This document shows positions 9,634 to 19,392 of a stretch of DNA of 64,000 nucleotides, piece by piece. Source of the stretch: Burkholderia thailandensis E264 (GTDB lineage: Bacteria > Pseudomonadota > Gammaproteobacteria > Burkholderiales > Burkholderiaceae); NCBI RefSeq assembly GCF_000012365.1, contig NC_007651.1, positions 992,001-1,056,000 of the forward strand, read 5' to 3'. Every line of letters begins with the position of its first letter. The first letter of the stretch is position 1. The notes beneath the pieces were generated by a model. The model saw nothing but the letters and a program-made list of their open reading frames with translations. It was not told where the DNA came from and ran no database searches. Position numbers and translations under genes: made by a program.

Positions 9634-11073
9634 TCAGCCGTGTCTGAGCGCAATCGTCTTCAGCACGGTGAAGCCGTACAGCGCCTCGAAACCTTTCTCG
9701 CGGCCGTAGCCGGAGCGCCCGGTGCCGCCGAACGGCAGCTCGACGCCGCCGCCCGCGCCGTAGTTGTTGACGAACACCTGTCCCGCGCGCAGCTTGCGCG
9801 CGAGCCGCATCTGCCGCGCGCCGTCGCGCGTCCAGATGCCGGCGACGAGCCCGTAGGGCGTGCCGTTCGCGAGCGCGAGCGCTTCGTCCTCGTCGGCGAA
9901 CTTCATCGCGGCGAGCACCGGGCCGAACACTTCCTCCTGCGCGAGCCGGTGCGTGTGCGGCACGTCGCGCAGCAACGCGGGCGCCTGATAGAAGCCCGTT
10001 TCGGGCGCGTCCGGCACGACTTCGCCGTGCGCGGCCATCGCGATGCCGTCGTGCTGCGCGTCGGACAGGAAATCCCACACGCGCCGCTGCTGCTTCGCGC
10101 TGATGAGCGGCCCGCAATCGAGATCGGCCTGGCCGGGGCCGACCTTCAGCCCGTTGAACGCGGTCGCGAGCCGCTCGACGAGCGGCTCGTAGACTGCCTT
10201 GTCGATCAGCACGCGGCTGCCGGCCGAGCAGGTCTGGCCGGCGTTCTGCACGATCGCGGACACGAGCACGGGTAGCGCGGCGTCGAGGTCCGCGTCGGCG
10301 AACACGATCTGCGGCGACTTGCCGCCGAGCTCGAGCGTGACGGGCGCATGGTGCTCGGCCGCCATCTGCGCGACGAGGCGGCCGGTGTCCGGCGAGCCGG
10401 TAAACGAGATGTGGTCGACGCCCGGATGGCGCGCGAGCGCCGCGCCGGCTTCGTGGCCGTAACCCGTCACGACGTTGAGCGCGCCCGCCGGAAGGCCGGC
10501 TTCGGCGGCGAGCGTCGCGACGCGCAGGACCGACAGGCACGCGTCCTCCGAGGGCTTGACGACGCACGCGTTGCCTGCGGCGAGCGCAGCGCCGACGCTG
10601 CGCCCGAGGATCTGCATCGGATAGTTCCACGGCACGATGTGACCCGTCACGCCATGCGGCTCGCGCAGCGTGAGCACCGTGTAGCCGTCGCGGTACGGCA
10701 GCGTCTGCCCATGCAGCTTGTCCGCCGCGCCCGCGTAGAACTCGAAGTAGCGGGCGAGCGCGTCGGCGTCCGCGCGCGCCTGCGTGAGCGGCTTGCCGGT
10801 GTCGCGCGACTCGGTGAGCGCGAGCTCCTCTCGGCATGCGGCGACGAGCATCGACAGCCGGTACAGCGCGCGCCCGCGCTCGGCCGCGCTGACCGCGCCC
10901 CACGGGCCGTCGAATGCGGCGCGCGCCGCGCGCACGGCCGCGTCGACGTCGGGCGCGGTGCCGCGCGCAAGCCGCGCGAACGGCTCGCCGTCGGACGGAT
11001 CGATCACGGCGATCGTCTCGCCGCCCGCGGGCGGCGCCCATGCGCCCGCGATGAAGTGCTTCGCTTCTTCCAT
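9634..11073 (-). CDS. NAD(P)-dependent aldehyde dehydrogenase
   Basis: A 479-residue ALDH superfamily enzyme that oxidises an aldehyde to the acid. The oxyanion Asn150 lies in VPWNYP, the general base Glu248 in LELGGKSP, and the nucleophile Cys282 in GQTCSAGSR. The FGGTGRSGYGREKG tail and full length indicate an intact enzyme. A GGGAG sequence precedes the ATG. It is the first gene of the ALDH-SDR-MFS cluster, so its promoter should lie between 11074 and the divergent ppa promoter. Betaine, gamma-aminobutyraldehyde or other aldehydes are possible substrates; the sequence does not decide. Confidence 0.92.
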   Translation of the reverse strand: MEEAKHFIAGAWAPPAGGETIAVIDPSDGEPFARLARGTAPDVDAAVRAARAAFDGPWGAVSAAERGRALYRLSMLVAACREELALTESRDTGKPLTQARADADALARYFEFYAGAADKLHGQTLPYRDGYTVLTLREPHGVTGHIVPWNYPMQILGRSVGAALAAGNACVVKPSEDACLSVLRVATLAAEAGLPAGALNVVTGYGHEAGAALARHPGVDHISFTGSPDTGRLVAQMAAEHHAPVTLELGGKSPQIVFADADLDAALPVLVSAIVQNAGQTCSAGSRVLIDKAVYEPLVERLATAFNGLKVGPGQADLDCGPLISAKQQRRVWDFLSDAQHDGIAMAAHGEVVPDAPETGFYQAPALLRDVPHTHRLAQEEVFGPVLAAMKFADEDEALALANGTPYGLVAGIWTRDGARQMRLARKLRAGQVFVNNYGAGGGVELPFGGTGRSGYGREKGFEALYGFTVLKTIALRHG

Positions 11074-11133
11074 GCCCGCTCCCGGCTGTTCGCGCGTTGT
11101 CTGATCGTCGCCCGATTATCGGCCGAACGTGGC

Positions 11134-11162
11134 GCAAGCGCCATCGGGCGATTGGCTATAAT
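11134..11162 (+). promoter_or_regulatory. Probable sigma-70 promoter of ppa
   Basis: A perfect TATAAT lies at 11157-11162, 72 bases before the ppa ATG. The -35 region 17 bases upstream (GCAAGC) is poor, so the -10 carries most of the evidence. The same gap must also hold the promoter of the divergent aldehyde dehydrogenase cluster. Confidence 0.6.
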
Positions 11163-11233
11163 GCGCTTTCCATCGGAGGCGGCCGCATGGACGCCATCCG
11201 TCCCGATTCCCATCCGAACTTCAGAGAACGCTC

Positions 11234-11761
11234 ATGAGCTTCAGCAATGTTCCGGCCGGCAAGGATCTGCCGCAAGACTTCAACGTGATCATCGAGATCC
11301 CGGCGCAAAGCGAGCCGGTCAAGTACGAAGCCGACAAGGAGCTCGGCCTCCTCGTCGTCGACCGCTTCATCGGCACCGGCATGCGCTACCCGGTGAACTA
11401 CGGCTTCATTCCGCAGACGCTGTCGGGCGACGGCGATCCCGTCGACGTGCTCGTCATCACGCCGTTTCCGCTGCTCGCGGGCTCGGTTGTTCGCGCGCGC
11501 GCGCTCGGCATGCTGAAGATGACCGACGAATCGGGCGTCGATGCGAAGCTCGTCGCGGTGCCGCACGACAAGGTCTGCCCGATGACGGCCAACATCAAGT
11601 CGATCGACGACGTGCCCGCATACCTGATGGATCAGATCAAGCACTTCTTCGAGCAGTACAAGGCGCTCGAGAAGGGCAAGTGGGTGAAGGTCGAGGGCTG
11701 GGACGGCATCGAAGCCGCGCACAAGGAAATCACCGACGGCGTCGCGAACTTCAAGAAGTAA
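11234..11761 (+). CDS. ppa: Inorganic pyrophosphatase (family I)
   Basis: Hydrolyses pyrophosphate released by biosynthesis, pulling those reactions forward. The 175-residue length is standard for bacterial family I. The metal-binding signature DGDPVDVLV is present with Asp66, Asp68 and Asp71, and the active-site segment [10 protein letters not shown] precedes it. Single gene, with its own TATAAT promoter and a strong terminator downstream. Nothing unusual. Confidence 0.98.
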   Translation: MSFSNVPAGKDLPQDFNVIIEIPAQSEPVKYEADKELGLLVVDRFIGTGMRYPVNYGFIPQTLSGDGDPVDVLVITPFPLLAGSVVRARALGMLKMTDESGVDAKLVAVPHDKVCPMTANIKSIDDVPAYLMDQIKHFFEQYKALEKGKWVKVEGWDGIEAAHKEITDGVANFKK

Positions 11762-11802
11762 GTCATCGGGCGGCGCTCGCCGCGGCGAATGCCGGTTGAG
11801 AG

Positions 11803-11847
11803 AAAAAACCGCGCGTGTCTCGTGACGAGGCCGCGCGGTTTTGTTTT
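11803..11847. terminator. Rho-independent terminator after ppa
   Basis: Stem AAAACCGCGCG / CGCGCGGTTTT with a loop of about 15 bases, followed by TTTTGTTTT on the plus strand and preceded by an A-run. It can serve both ppa and the convergent GIY-YIG gene. Confidence 0.85.
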
Positions 11848-11921
11848 GCGCGCGTTCCCGCGGGGCGGACGCACGGGCGGAGCGGTTGCGCGGGTTCCGA
11901 GCTTATTGAAGCCGCTGGAGT

Positions 11922-12419
11922 TCAGGAGGACCCGGTCGCCGTCCGCCCCGATATCTTCGCCGCGTTCGCGGCCTTCTTCGGCTTCGCGGGCGGCTTGACC
12001 GCGCGGTGCGCGGCGGCCGCATCGTCCGCCGCCGCCGCCGTCGCCGCCGCGTCGATCGGGGGCGCGGCTTCGGCCGTCGCCATTGCGGCGGTGCCGGCCT
12101 CCGGCGCCGCGCAATCGTCGTCCACGAGGCGTGCGGCTGCGTCGTCCGTGGCCGGCAGCACCGACGAGAGCGCGAGCGAGCCGTCCGCGAGCGCGCGCTT
12201 TTGCATCGGCGTCAGCCGTTTGACCCGATATTCGGCGCGCGACGCGCTTGATCGATCGGCGAGCTCGAATGACGCGAGCACGGCCTTCGGCTTGCGCGCG
12301 CGCGTGTAGCGCGCACCCTTGCCTTGCGCGTGCTGCGCGAAGCGTGCGGCGACGTCGGTCGTGATGCCGGTGTAGACGCTGCCGTCCGCGCATTCGATCA
12401 GATACAGGTACCAGGACAT
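11922..12419 (-). CDS. GIY-YIG nuclease-superfamily protein (YhbQ-like) with Ala-rich tail
   Basis: A 165-residue protein. The first ~85 residues form a small GIY-YIG domain: WYLYLIECADGSVYTGIT contains the YLY and YTGI halves, with the catalytic-type Arg in AARFAQH and a later Glu in RAEYRVKRL. Such stand-alone domains are predicted endonucleases of uncertain role. The last ~80 residues are Ala/Pro/Lys-rich and look disordered, an extension beyond the usual ~90-100 residues of YhbQ proteins. It ends just after the shared terminator. The domain call is firm; activity is inference. Confidence 0.88.
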   Translation of the reverse strand: MSWYLYLIECADGSVYTGITTDVAARFAQHAQGKGARYTRARKPKAVLASFELADRSSASRAEYRVKRLTPMQKRALADGSLALSSVLPATDDAAARLVDDDCAAPEAGTAAMATAEAAPPIDAAATAAAADDAAAAHRAVKPPAKPKKAANAAKISGRTATGSS

Positions 12420-12515
12420 GAAAGGTGGCGTGATGCGAAGCCGCCAGTTTCGCAGAAAACGGGCGGCGCGCGCGATTCGCCTGCCGGCTCGTCGGCGCAG
12501 GCCGTCGCGACGCCG

Positions 12516-13910
12516 CTAACGCTGCGCGACCGCGTGGCCGGATTGCGTGCGCGTCACGCGCGGGTCCTGGACCCGCCGAAAGATCGCCGCGGACGCGAGC
12601 GTCACCGCGCCGACGCAGACGAAGCTCAGCTTGAAGCCGAGCAGCGACGAGCCGGTCTGCGCGCCGAACAGGCTCGTGAGCCCGCTTCCCACCGACGCGC
12701 CGAGCCCCATCGACAGCATCTGCACCATCGAATACAGGCTGTTGCCGCTCGCCGCGTCTCGGTGCGGCAGGCTTTTCAGCGTCACGCTGTTCATCGCCGC
12801 GATCTGAATCGAGTTGATCGCGCCGAAGATCGCGATCAGCGCCAGTTCGACGACGAGCGGCGTATCGGGGCCGATCGCCGCGAACAGCGCGATCACGGCG
12901 CCGACGATCAACGTGTTGACGAACAGGAACGTGCGATAGCCGTAGCGGCGAACGAGCGGCGCGATCCACGGCTTTGCGATCACGCCCGCGATGGCGGCTG
13001 GAACGAGCATCAGCCCCGAGCGCAACGGAGAATAGCCGAATTCGAGCTGCATCATCAGCGGCAGCAGGAAGGGCGTCGCGCCGATGCCGATCCGCGAGAC
13101 CAGGTTGCCGGCGAGGCCGACCGCGAAGTTCGGTTCGCGAAAGAGCTTGAGCCGGAAGATCGGGTTCGGGCGCCAGTGCGCGTAGGCGACATACGTGATC
13201 GCCGCGGCCGCGGCGATCGCGATCATGCCGGCGGTCCAGTCGGCATAGCCGCCGTCGGACAGCGCGTCGATCGCAAGCGAGCCGGCGATCATCGCGATCG
13301 ACAGCAGCGTGTAGCCGGTGTAGTCGAACGGCGGGGGATCGGTCGGCTTGTCGCGCGGCATGTAGCGGTGGACGGTGGCGAGTCCGACCGCGCAGATCGG
13401 CAGGTTGACGAGGAACACCCAGTACCACGACATCGATTGCGTGAGCCAGCCGCCGAGCGTTGGGCCGAGGATCGGCCCGATCTGGCCGAAGGTCGACACG
13501 AACGCGAGGGCGGCCACGTATTCGTCGCCGGGGACGCCGCGCAGCACCGCGAGCCGGCCGATCGGCAGCAGCATCGAGCCGCCGACGCCTTGCAGCACCC
13601 GCGCGAAGATGAGCTGCGTCGCGCTCGCCGCGGCCGCGCAGCACAGCGAGCCGAGCGCGAACACGACAATCGCGGCGAAGAATACGCGACGCGTGCCGAA
13701 GCGATCCGCGAGCCAGCCGGACGCGGGCGTGAGCGTGGCCATCGTCAGGGTGTAGGCGGTGACGACGCCGTGCATCGAGAGGGCGTCCTGGTCGAGCGCG
13801 CGGGCGATCGACGGCAGCGCCGTGTTGACGATGGTCGTGTCGACGGACTGCATGAAGAAAGCGGTGGCGACGATCCACAGCAGTGTCGTTCGGGAAGAGG
13901 CATTGAGCAT
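12516..13910 (-). CDS. MFS drug efflux transporter, DHA2 (14-helix) type
   Basis: A 464-residue multidrug exporter of the EmrB/QacA group. The motifs SVDTTIVNTALPSIA (DHA2 motif D1), GWLADRFGTRRVF (motif A) and GPTLGGWL (motif C of antiporters) are visible. The ATG at 13910 is chosen because the protein then starts at MLNASSRTTLLW just before helix 1; upstream in-frame codons are low-complexity Arg/Ala. No periplasmic adaptor gene is adjacent, so it would act alone in the inner membrane. The long AT-rich gap upstream probably holds its control region. Confidence 0.9.
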   Translation of the reverse strand: MLNASSRTTLLWIVATAFFMQSVDTTIVNTALPSIARALDQDALSMHGVVTAYTLTMATLTPASGWLADRFGTRRVFFAAIVVFALGSLCCAAAASATQLIFARVLQGVGGSMLLPIGRLAVLRGVPGDEYVAALAFVSTFGQIGPILGPTLGGWLTQSMSWYWVFLVNLPICAVGLATVHRYMPRDKPTDPPPFDYTGYTLLSIAMIAGSLAIDALSDGGYADWTAGMIAIAAAAAITYVAYAHWRPNPIFRLKLFREPNFAVGLAGNLVSRIGIGATPFLLPLMMQLEFGYSPLRSGLMLVPAAIAGVIAKPWIAPLVRRYGYRTFLFVNTLIVGAVIALFAAIGPDTPLVVELALIAIFGAINSIQIAAMNSVTLKSLPHRDAASGNSLYSMVQMLSMGLGASVGSGLTSLFGAQTGSSLLGFKLSFVCVGAVTLASAAIFRRVQDPRVTRTQSGHAVAQR

Positions 13911-14637
13911 GAGTGCGGCCCGATGAGATTGGGTGCGTCGCGGCTGGCGCGCGGCGCAAGCCCCGCCGCCTCGGGCGGCGCGCAGCGCTGGCCCGAGGTC
14001 GTCGGGGGCGTTGGTCAGTGGGCGCGCGTGCCGAAGCGCGCGGCGAGCGGCAGGTCTGGGGCCGGAGCGGCTTCCGCTGCGCGGGCCGCTCGGCGCGCGC
14101 ACGCGGGCGGACGGTCCGATGGCTTGCGCGTTCGCGCCGGTTTCGGAGCCGCCATTTCAAGCGGCGTATCGGGGCTGATGTCGGGCGATAAGAATGGATG
14201 GCGCGCGCCATTTATAATCGGCAGGCTGAAAGGATTCATTCAATACTCCCAATTGATAATCTGCGTGAAGATCGTCAACCAAAAGATCAGAATGTCTCCC
14301 CATCCTCTCCGACCGCGACAGGCGGTGCGCCGAAGGGTGAAGCTGCCGGTTGGCCCTGGAATGTGAAAGTTATTTGGCGATTTTCGGAATAAAGATCCTG
14401 AAAATCGGAAACAGGGACGAAATCGAATGAAATTCGTTTCTCTCCATTTCTTCACACATTAAGTGTGATGAAAGTCTAGGAGATCTCGCCGCAATATTGC
14501 AACCGAATAACCTTTCGATTTCCGAATCGGAACGAATGATAATCAAATATCCCGCATAGCCTGTTGTGTGAGACGAATGGCGATGCCGTTTCGGACGCCG
14601 GCGCGGGGCGACGCGCGCGCGAGGGTGCGCATCGCCG
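13911..14637. other. Long intergenic region with an AT-rich island
   Basis: A gap of 727 bases. The half nearest the MFS gene is GC-rich and encodes nothing convincing. The stretch from about 14200 to 14560 is unusually AT-rich for this genome. It contains the inverted repeat TCACAC-ATTAA-GTGTGA at 14452-14468, a plausible repressor site. No intact gene, tRNA or mobile element was recognised. It could be a regulatory region or the scar of a lost insertion. Confidence 0.4.
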
Positions 14638-15789
14638 TCAGCGCCCGCCGTCCCTGAACGGATTGTGCTCGCGCAGTTCGTCGACATATGCGTGGATCTG
14701 GTTCGTCTCCTGCGCGAGGAAGCGTCCGAGCGCATCGGCGTATGCCGGATGCGCGAGCCAGTGCGCGGAATGCGTGACGGTCGGCATGAAGCCGCGCGCG
14801 AGCTTGTGCTCGCCCTGCGCGCCGCCTTCGAACGCGTCGAGCCGCTCGTCGATGCAGAATTCGAGCAACTGGTAGTATGCGGTCTCGAAGTGCAGGCACG
14901 GCACGTGTTCGAGCGCGCCCCAGTAGCGGCCGTACAGCGTGCCGCCCCCCGACGCGCCGCGCTGGTAGACGGCGAGCGCGCTCGCGATCGGTCTTCCGTC
15001 GCGCTCGGCGATCACGAGCAGCAGGTTCTCCGGCATCGTCGCGCCGATCTCGCGGAAGAATTCGAGATTCAGGTACGGGCTCGAAAAGTGCTCGCGGTAC
15101 GTCTGCCGGTAGCAGCGCGTGAAGAAGCGCCAGTCGGCGTCGGTCGCGTCCTCGCCGCGCACGCGCCGGAACGTGACGCCCGCGTCGGCGACCTTGCGGC
15201 GCTCCGCGCGGATGTTCTTGCGCTTCTTCTGCTCGAGCGTGCCGAGGAATGCGTCGAAGTCGCGATAGCCGTCGTTCAGCCAGTGGAACTGCACGCCTTC
15301 GCGCAGCATCATCCCCATGTCGGCGAGCGCGCGTGCCTCGTCGCCCGTCGGAAACAGCACGTGCAGCGACGACACGTCGCTCTGCTCGGCGAGCGCGACG
15401 AGCGTCGCGGCGAGCCGGCGGCGCGCGTCGTCATCGACGGCGAGGAGCCGGCTGCCCTGCACGGGCGTGAACGGCACCGCGCACAGCAGCTTCGGATAGT
15501 ACGGCAGACCGTTGCGCTGGTACGCGTCGGCCCACGCCCAGTCGAACACGTATTCGCCATACGAATGGCGCTTCGCGTAGACGGGCGCGGCCGCGACGAG
15601 CGCGCCCGTCGCGCCGTCGGCGAGCGTGACGAAGCGCGGCGCCCAGCCGGTGTCGTCGACGGCGCACCCCGCGCGGTGCAGCGCGCTCAGGAACGCGTGC
15701 TTCAGGAAGGGCGTCGGGCGCGGCGCGCGCGCGACGAGCGCGTCCCATTCGGCGGCGTTCGCGTCGAGCGGAGACGCGAGGATGCCCAT
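14638..15789 (-). CDS. GNAT-fold acyltransferase-like protein (DUF482 / FemAB-like)
   Basis: A 383-residue protein of the DUF482 family, made of GNAT-like folds related to FemAB peptidoglycan aminoacyltransferases. Family features include TPFLKHAFLSALH near the N-terminus, the WADAYQRNGLPYYPKLL segment, the basic KKRKNIRAERR patch, and the C-terminal GAQGEHKLARGFMPTVTHSAHW. The ATG at 15789 is preferred because the in-frame extension to 15870 is repetitive and unlike the family start. Its biochemical activity is unknown. It is divergent from nadE, with about 170 bases between starts. Confidence 0.85.
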   Translation of the reverse strand: MGILASPLDANAAEWDALVARAPRPTPFLKHAFLSALHRAGCAVDDTGWAPRFVTLADGATGALVAAAPVYAKRHSYGEYVFDWAWADAYQRNGLPYYPKLLCAVPFTPVQGSRLLAVDDDARRRLAATLVALAEQSDVSSLHVLFPTGDEARALADMGMMLREGVQFHWLNDGYRDFDAFLGTLEQKKRKNIRAERRKVADAGVTFRRVRGEDATDADWRFFTRCYRQTYREHFSSPYLNLEFFREIGATMPENLLLVIAERDGRPIASALAVYQRGASGGGTLYGRYWGALEHVPCLHFETAYYQLLEFCIDERLDAFEGGAQGEHKLARGFMPTVTHSAHWLAHPAYADALGRFLAQETNQIHAYVDELREHNPFRDGGR

Positions 15790-15962
15790 GCGATAATCGC
15801 AACGTTCGTGTTTCAACGATTCGAATCCGTTTCGTTCGTACCCGGTTGTTCCGGTCGTACCCGTCTGCAAGGTCGGCTCTCGCGCGTTGCCGCGCCGCGC
15901 CGCCCGTGCGTTTGATCAAAGCCGTTCGCGCCGTGGCCCGAGGAGGCCGCGCTGATCCCGTG

Positions 15963-17648
15963 ATGAAGACCCGTATCGCACTTGCCCAACTCAACGTCAC
16001 CGTCGGCGATTTCGCCGGCAACGTCGCCAAGATCGTCGCCGCCGCGCAAGCCGCGCACGATGCCGGCGCGCACTTCCTGATCGCGCCCGAGCTCGCGCTG
16101 TCCGGCTACCCGCCCGAGGATCTGCTGCTGCGCCCCGCGTTCTACGCGGCGTCCGACGCGGCGCTCGCCGAGCTCGCCGCGCAACTCAAGCCGTTCGCCG
16201 GGCTCGCGGTGCTCGTCGGCCACCCGCTGCGCGCACCAAGCGCCGATGGTAATGCAAACCGTGCGATCGAGCGCGGCGTCCCGCCGGTCGACACGTACAA
16301 CGCGGCATCGCTGATCGTCGGCGGCGAGGTCGCCGGCACGTACCGCAAGCAGGACTTGCCGAACACCGAGGTGTTCGACGAGAAGCGCTATTTCGCGACC
16401 GACGCCGCGCCGTACGTATTCGAGCTGAACGGCGTGAAGTTCGGCGTCGTGATCTGCGAGGACGTGTGGCATGCGTCGGCCGCGCAGCTCGCGAAGGCGG
16501 CGGGCGCGCAGGTGCTGATCGTGCCGAACGGCTCGCCGTACCACATGAACAAGGACGCGGTGCGCATCGACATCCTGCGCGCGCGGATTCGCGAAACGGG
16601 CCTGCCGATGGTCTACGTGAATCTCGTCGGCGGCCAGGACGAGCTCGTGTTCGACGGCGGCTCTTTCGTGCTCGACGGCGCGGGCGAGCTGGTCGCGAAG
16701 ATGCCGCAGTTCGAGGAGGGCAATGCGATCGTCGAGTTCGACGGCGCGCGAGCGCTGCCCGCCGCTATCGCGCCGGCGCTCAGCGTCGAGGCGCAGGTGT
16801 ATCGCGCGCTCGTGCTCGGCGTGCGCGACTACATCGGCAAGAACGGTTTCCCCGGCGCGATCATCGGGCTGTCGGGCGGCGTCGATTCGGCGCTCGTGCT
16901 CGCGGTGGCCGTCGACGCGCTCGGTGCCGAGCGCGTGCGCGCGGTGATGATGCCGTCGCGCTACACGGCCGGCATCTCGACGACCGACGCGGCCGACATG
17001 GCGCGGCGCGTCGGCGTGCGCTACGACGAGATCGCGATCGCGCCGATGTTCGATGCGTTCCGCGCGTCGCTCGCGGCCGAGTTCGCGGGCCTCGCCGAAG
17101 ACGCGACGGAGGAGAACATCCAGGCGCGCATTCGCGGCACGCTGCTGATGGCGCTGTCGAACAAGTTCGGCTCGATCGTGCTGACGACGGGCAACAAGAG
17201 CGAGATGGCGGTCGGCTACTGCACGCTTTACGGCGACATGGCGGGCGGCTTCGCGGTGATCAAGGACATCGCGAAGACGCTCGTCTACCGGCTCTGCCGT
17301 TACCGCAACGCGGCGGCCGAATACGGCCAGCCCGACATCGTTCCCGAGCGGATTCTCACGCGCGCGCCGTCGGCCGAGCTGCGCGAGAACCAGACCGACC
17401 AGGACAGCCTGCCGCCGTACGATGTGCTCGACGCGATCATGCGCATGTACATGGAGGAGGACCGGCCGCTCGCGGAGATCGTCGCGGCGGGCTATTCGGA
17501 GGCGGACGTGAAGCGCGTCACGCGGCTCATCAAGATCAACGAATACAAGCGCCGGCAGGCGCCCGTCGGCATTCGCGTCACGCACCGCGCGTTCGGGCGC
17601 GACTGGCGCTATCCGATCACGTCGCGCTTCGTCGAGAGCATCGACTGA
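15963..17648 (+). CDS. nadE: Glutamine-dependent NAD+ synthetase
   Basis: Amidates nicotinate adenine dinucleotide to NAD+, using ammonia from glutamine. The 561-residue protein joins an N-terminal nitrilase-fold glutaminase (Glu43, Lys129, Cys165 in VICEDVWH) to a C-terminal ATP-pyrophosphatase synthetase domain with the P-loop SGGVDS at 304-309. The ATG at 15963 is chosen because the upstream in-frame 39 codons precede the conserved MKTRIALAQLNVTVGD. It lies 60 bases upstream of glnB, an arrangement common in beta-proteobacteria that puts nitrogen sensing beside a glutamine-consuming enzyme. Confidence 0.97.
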   Translation: MKTRIALAQLNVTVGDFAGNVAKIVAAAQAAHDAGAHFLIAPELALSGYPPEDLLLRPAFYAASDAALAELAAQLKPFAGLAVLVGHPLRAPSADGNANRAIERGVPPVDTYNAASLIVGGEVAGTYRKQDLPNTEVFDEKRYFATDAAPYVFELNGVKFGVVICEDVWHASAAQLAKAAGAQVLIVPNGSPYHMNKDAVRIDILRARIRETGLPMVYVNLVGGQDELVFDGGSFVLDGAGELVAKMPQFEEGNAIVEFDGARALPAAIAPALSVEAQVYRALVLGVRDYIGKNGFPGAIIGLSGGVDSALVLAVAVDALGAERVRAVMMPSRYTAGISTTDAADMARRVGVRYDEIAIAPMFDAFRASLAAEFAGLAEDATEENIQARIRGTLLMALSNKFGSIVLTTGNKSEMAVGYCTLYGDMAGGFAVIKDIAKTLVYRLCRYRNAAAEYGQPDIVPERILTRAPSAELRENQTDQDSLPPYDVLDAIMRMYMEEDRPLAEIVAAGYSEADVKRVTRLIKINEYKRRQAPVGIRVTHRAFGRDWRYPITSRFVESID

Positions 17649-17675
17649 CGCGGTGCGCGGCGTAGAATCGGCTGA

Positions 17676-18047
<372 letters not shown>

Positions 18048-18205
18048 GGCCGCGCCCGCCGTTCGGGCACGCTTGGGCACGCCCGGGCGCGCACCCGCGC
18101 GGCGCGATCGGCGGCTTCGGCGGCTCGGTGCTTGCGCGGCGCGCGGGCATGCATGCGTCGCGCTCGCGGGACAGTGGCGCACACGTCCGCCCGAAGCCGC
18201 GCAGA

Positions 18206-18246
18206 ATAAAAAAAACGGTGCGACACCCAGGGGTATCGCACCGGTA
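18206..18246 (-). terminator. Rho-independent terminator of the porin gene
   Basis: Read on the minus strand, CGGTGCGATACCC pairs with GGGTGTCGCACCG (one non-canonical pair) and is followed by eight T's. It lies about 60 bases past the porin stop. Confidence 0.9.
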
Positions 18247-18303
18247 CGCGCCTCTCGCAGCAGCGTGAAAAGACTATCGGTTCAAACGATCCGGCTCATA
18301 TGA

Positions 18304-19392
18304 TCAGAACAGGTGCTGGATGCCGGCGTACACGCCCGTTTGGCTGCCGCCGAACTTCGGATTGCCGGTCGAGATGTCGGTGCCGGCCGGGTTCGCGTTC
18401 AGGCCGAAGTTCGCGGTCTTGCTGTTGCGCACCGTCGCGACCTGCACGTCGAGCAGCGTGCGCTTCGACAGGTTGTACGAGCCGCCGACCGTGAAGATGT
18501 TCGCGTTGCCGCCGCCGTGGTTCGCGTTCACGTGATAGACGGCCGCGATCAGCGCGGCGGCGGGCGTTGCCTGCCACGTGACGCCGCCCCAGACTTGCTG
18601 CGTCGTCGTGATGCCGTTGTTCACCGCCGGGCCGCCGTCCGCGTGCGACGCCTGGTATGCCGCCTGCAGCTTGAACTGGCCGAGGAACACGTTCACGCCG
18701 GCGAAGTATTCGCGCGAGTAGTTGAACACGTCGTCGAGCTTGCCGTTGGTCGGATCGCGCGCTTCGTCATAGAGACCGCGGATCTGGAAGAGCGACGTCG
18801 TGTAGGTGAGCTGCAGGCCCGCGCTGCGGCCCTGGTTCGTCGAGCCGTTGCCGTTCCAGTTCGTCGCGTTCGACAGCGCGTATTGGCCGTAGACGTCGAA
18901 GCCGTAGAACTTCGGCGACTGATACGAAATGTTGTTGCTGGTCTTGTTCCAGTTGCGGCCGCGCACGAGCGATGCCGTCGACCACGACGACTGGCCGAAC
19001 GGGTCGAAGTCCCACACGCCGTTCGCGATCGCGAGCTCGCGGCCGAGCAGCAGGGTACCGTATGCGTCGTTGGAGATACCGACCGTCGCCCAGCGATTCC
19101 AGAGGCTGCCGCCGCCCGGGCCGTTGCCGCTCATCGTGTCGAAGCTGCCTTCCAACTGGAACACGATCTTGTTGCCGCCGCCGATGTCCTCGGAGCCCTT
19201 CAAGCCCCAGAGGCTCGTGCCCCAGTTGCCGCTTTCCGCGCGCCAGCGGCTCGCGCTGCCGCCGTTCGCGCTCGGCAGGCCGTTCATGTATTCGATGCCG
19301 GCGTCCAGACGGCCGTACAGCGTCACGCTGCTTTGAGCGTGAGCCGCCACTCCGGCAGTCGCCAGTACCGCCGCGAGCATAACTTTCTTCAT
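18304..19392 (-). CDS. Outer-membrane general porin (Gram-negative porin family)
   Basis: A 362-residue beta-barrel porin allowing passive entry of small solutes. It starts with a clear signal peptide (MKKVMLAAVLATAGVAAHAQ, cleavage after AQ or AHA), then SSVTLYGRLDAGIEY, the typical first strand of Burkholderia OpcP/Omp38-type porins. It ends in a terminal Phe (GIQHLF) needed for outer-membrane assembly. The ATG at 19392 is chosen because GGAGG lies 5 bases upstream; two upstream in-frame ATGs overlap that Shine-Dalgarno. The transported solutes are not evident. Confidence 0.93.
   Translation of the reverse strand: MKKVMLAAVLATAGVAAHAQSSVTLYGRLDAGIEYMNGLPSANGGSASRWRAESGNWGTSLWGLKGSEDIGGGNKIVFQLEGSFDTMSGNGPGGGSLWNRWATVGISNDAYGTLLLGRELAIANGVWDFDPFGQSSWSTASLVRGRNWNKTSNNISYQSPKFYGFDVYGQYALSNATNWNGNGSTNQGRSAGLQLTYTTSLFQIRGLYDEARDPTNGKLDDVFNYSREYFAGVNVFLGQFKLQAAYQASHADGGPAVNNGITTTQQVWGGVTWQATPAAALIAAVYHVNANHGGGNANIFTVGGSYNLSKRTLLDVQVATVRNSKTANFGLNANPAGTDISTGNPKFGGSQTGVYAGIQHLF

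Noticed and set aside
8771..11137. A 788-codon minus-strand frame across the SDR and ALDH genes
   Set aside because: It is an out-of-frame reading of two genuine genes on the same strand, with no recognisable domain.
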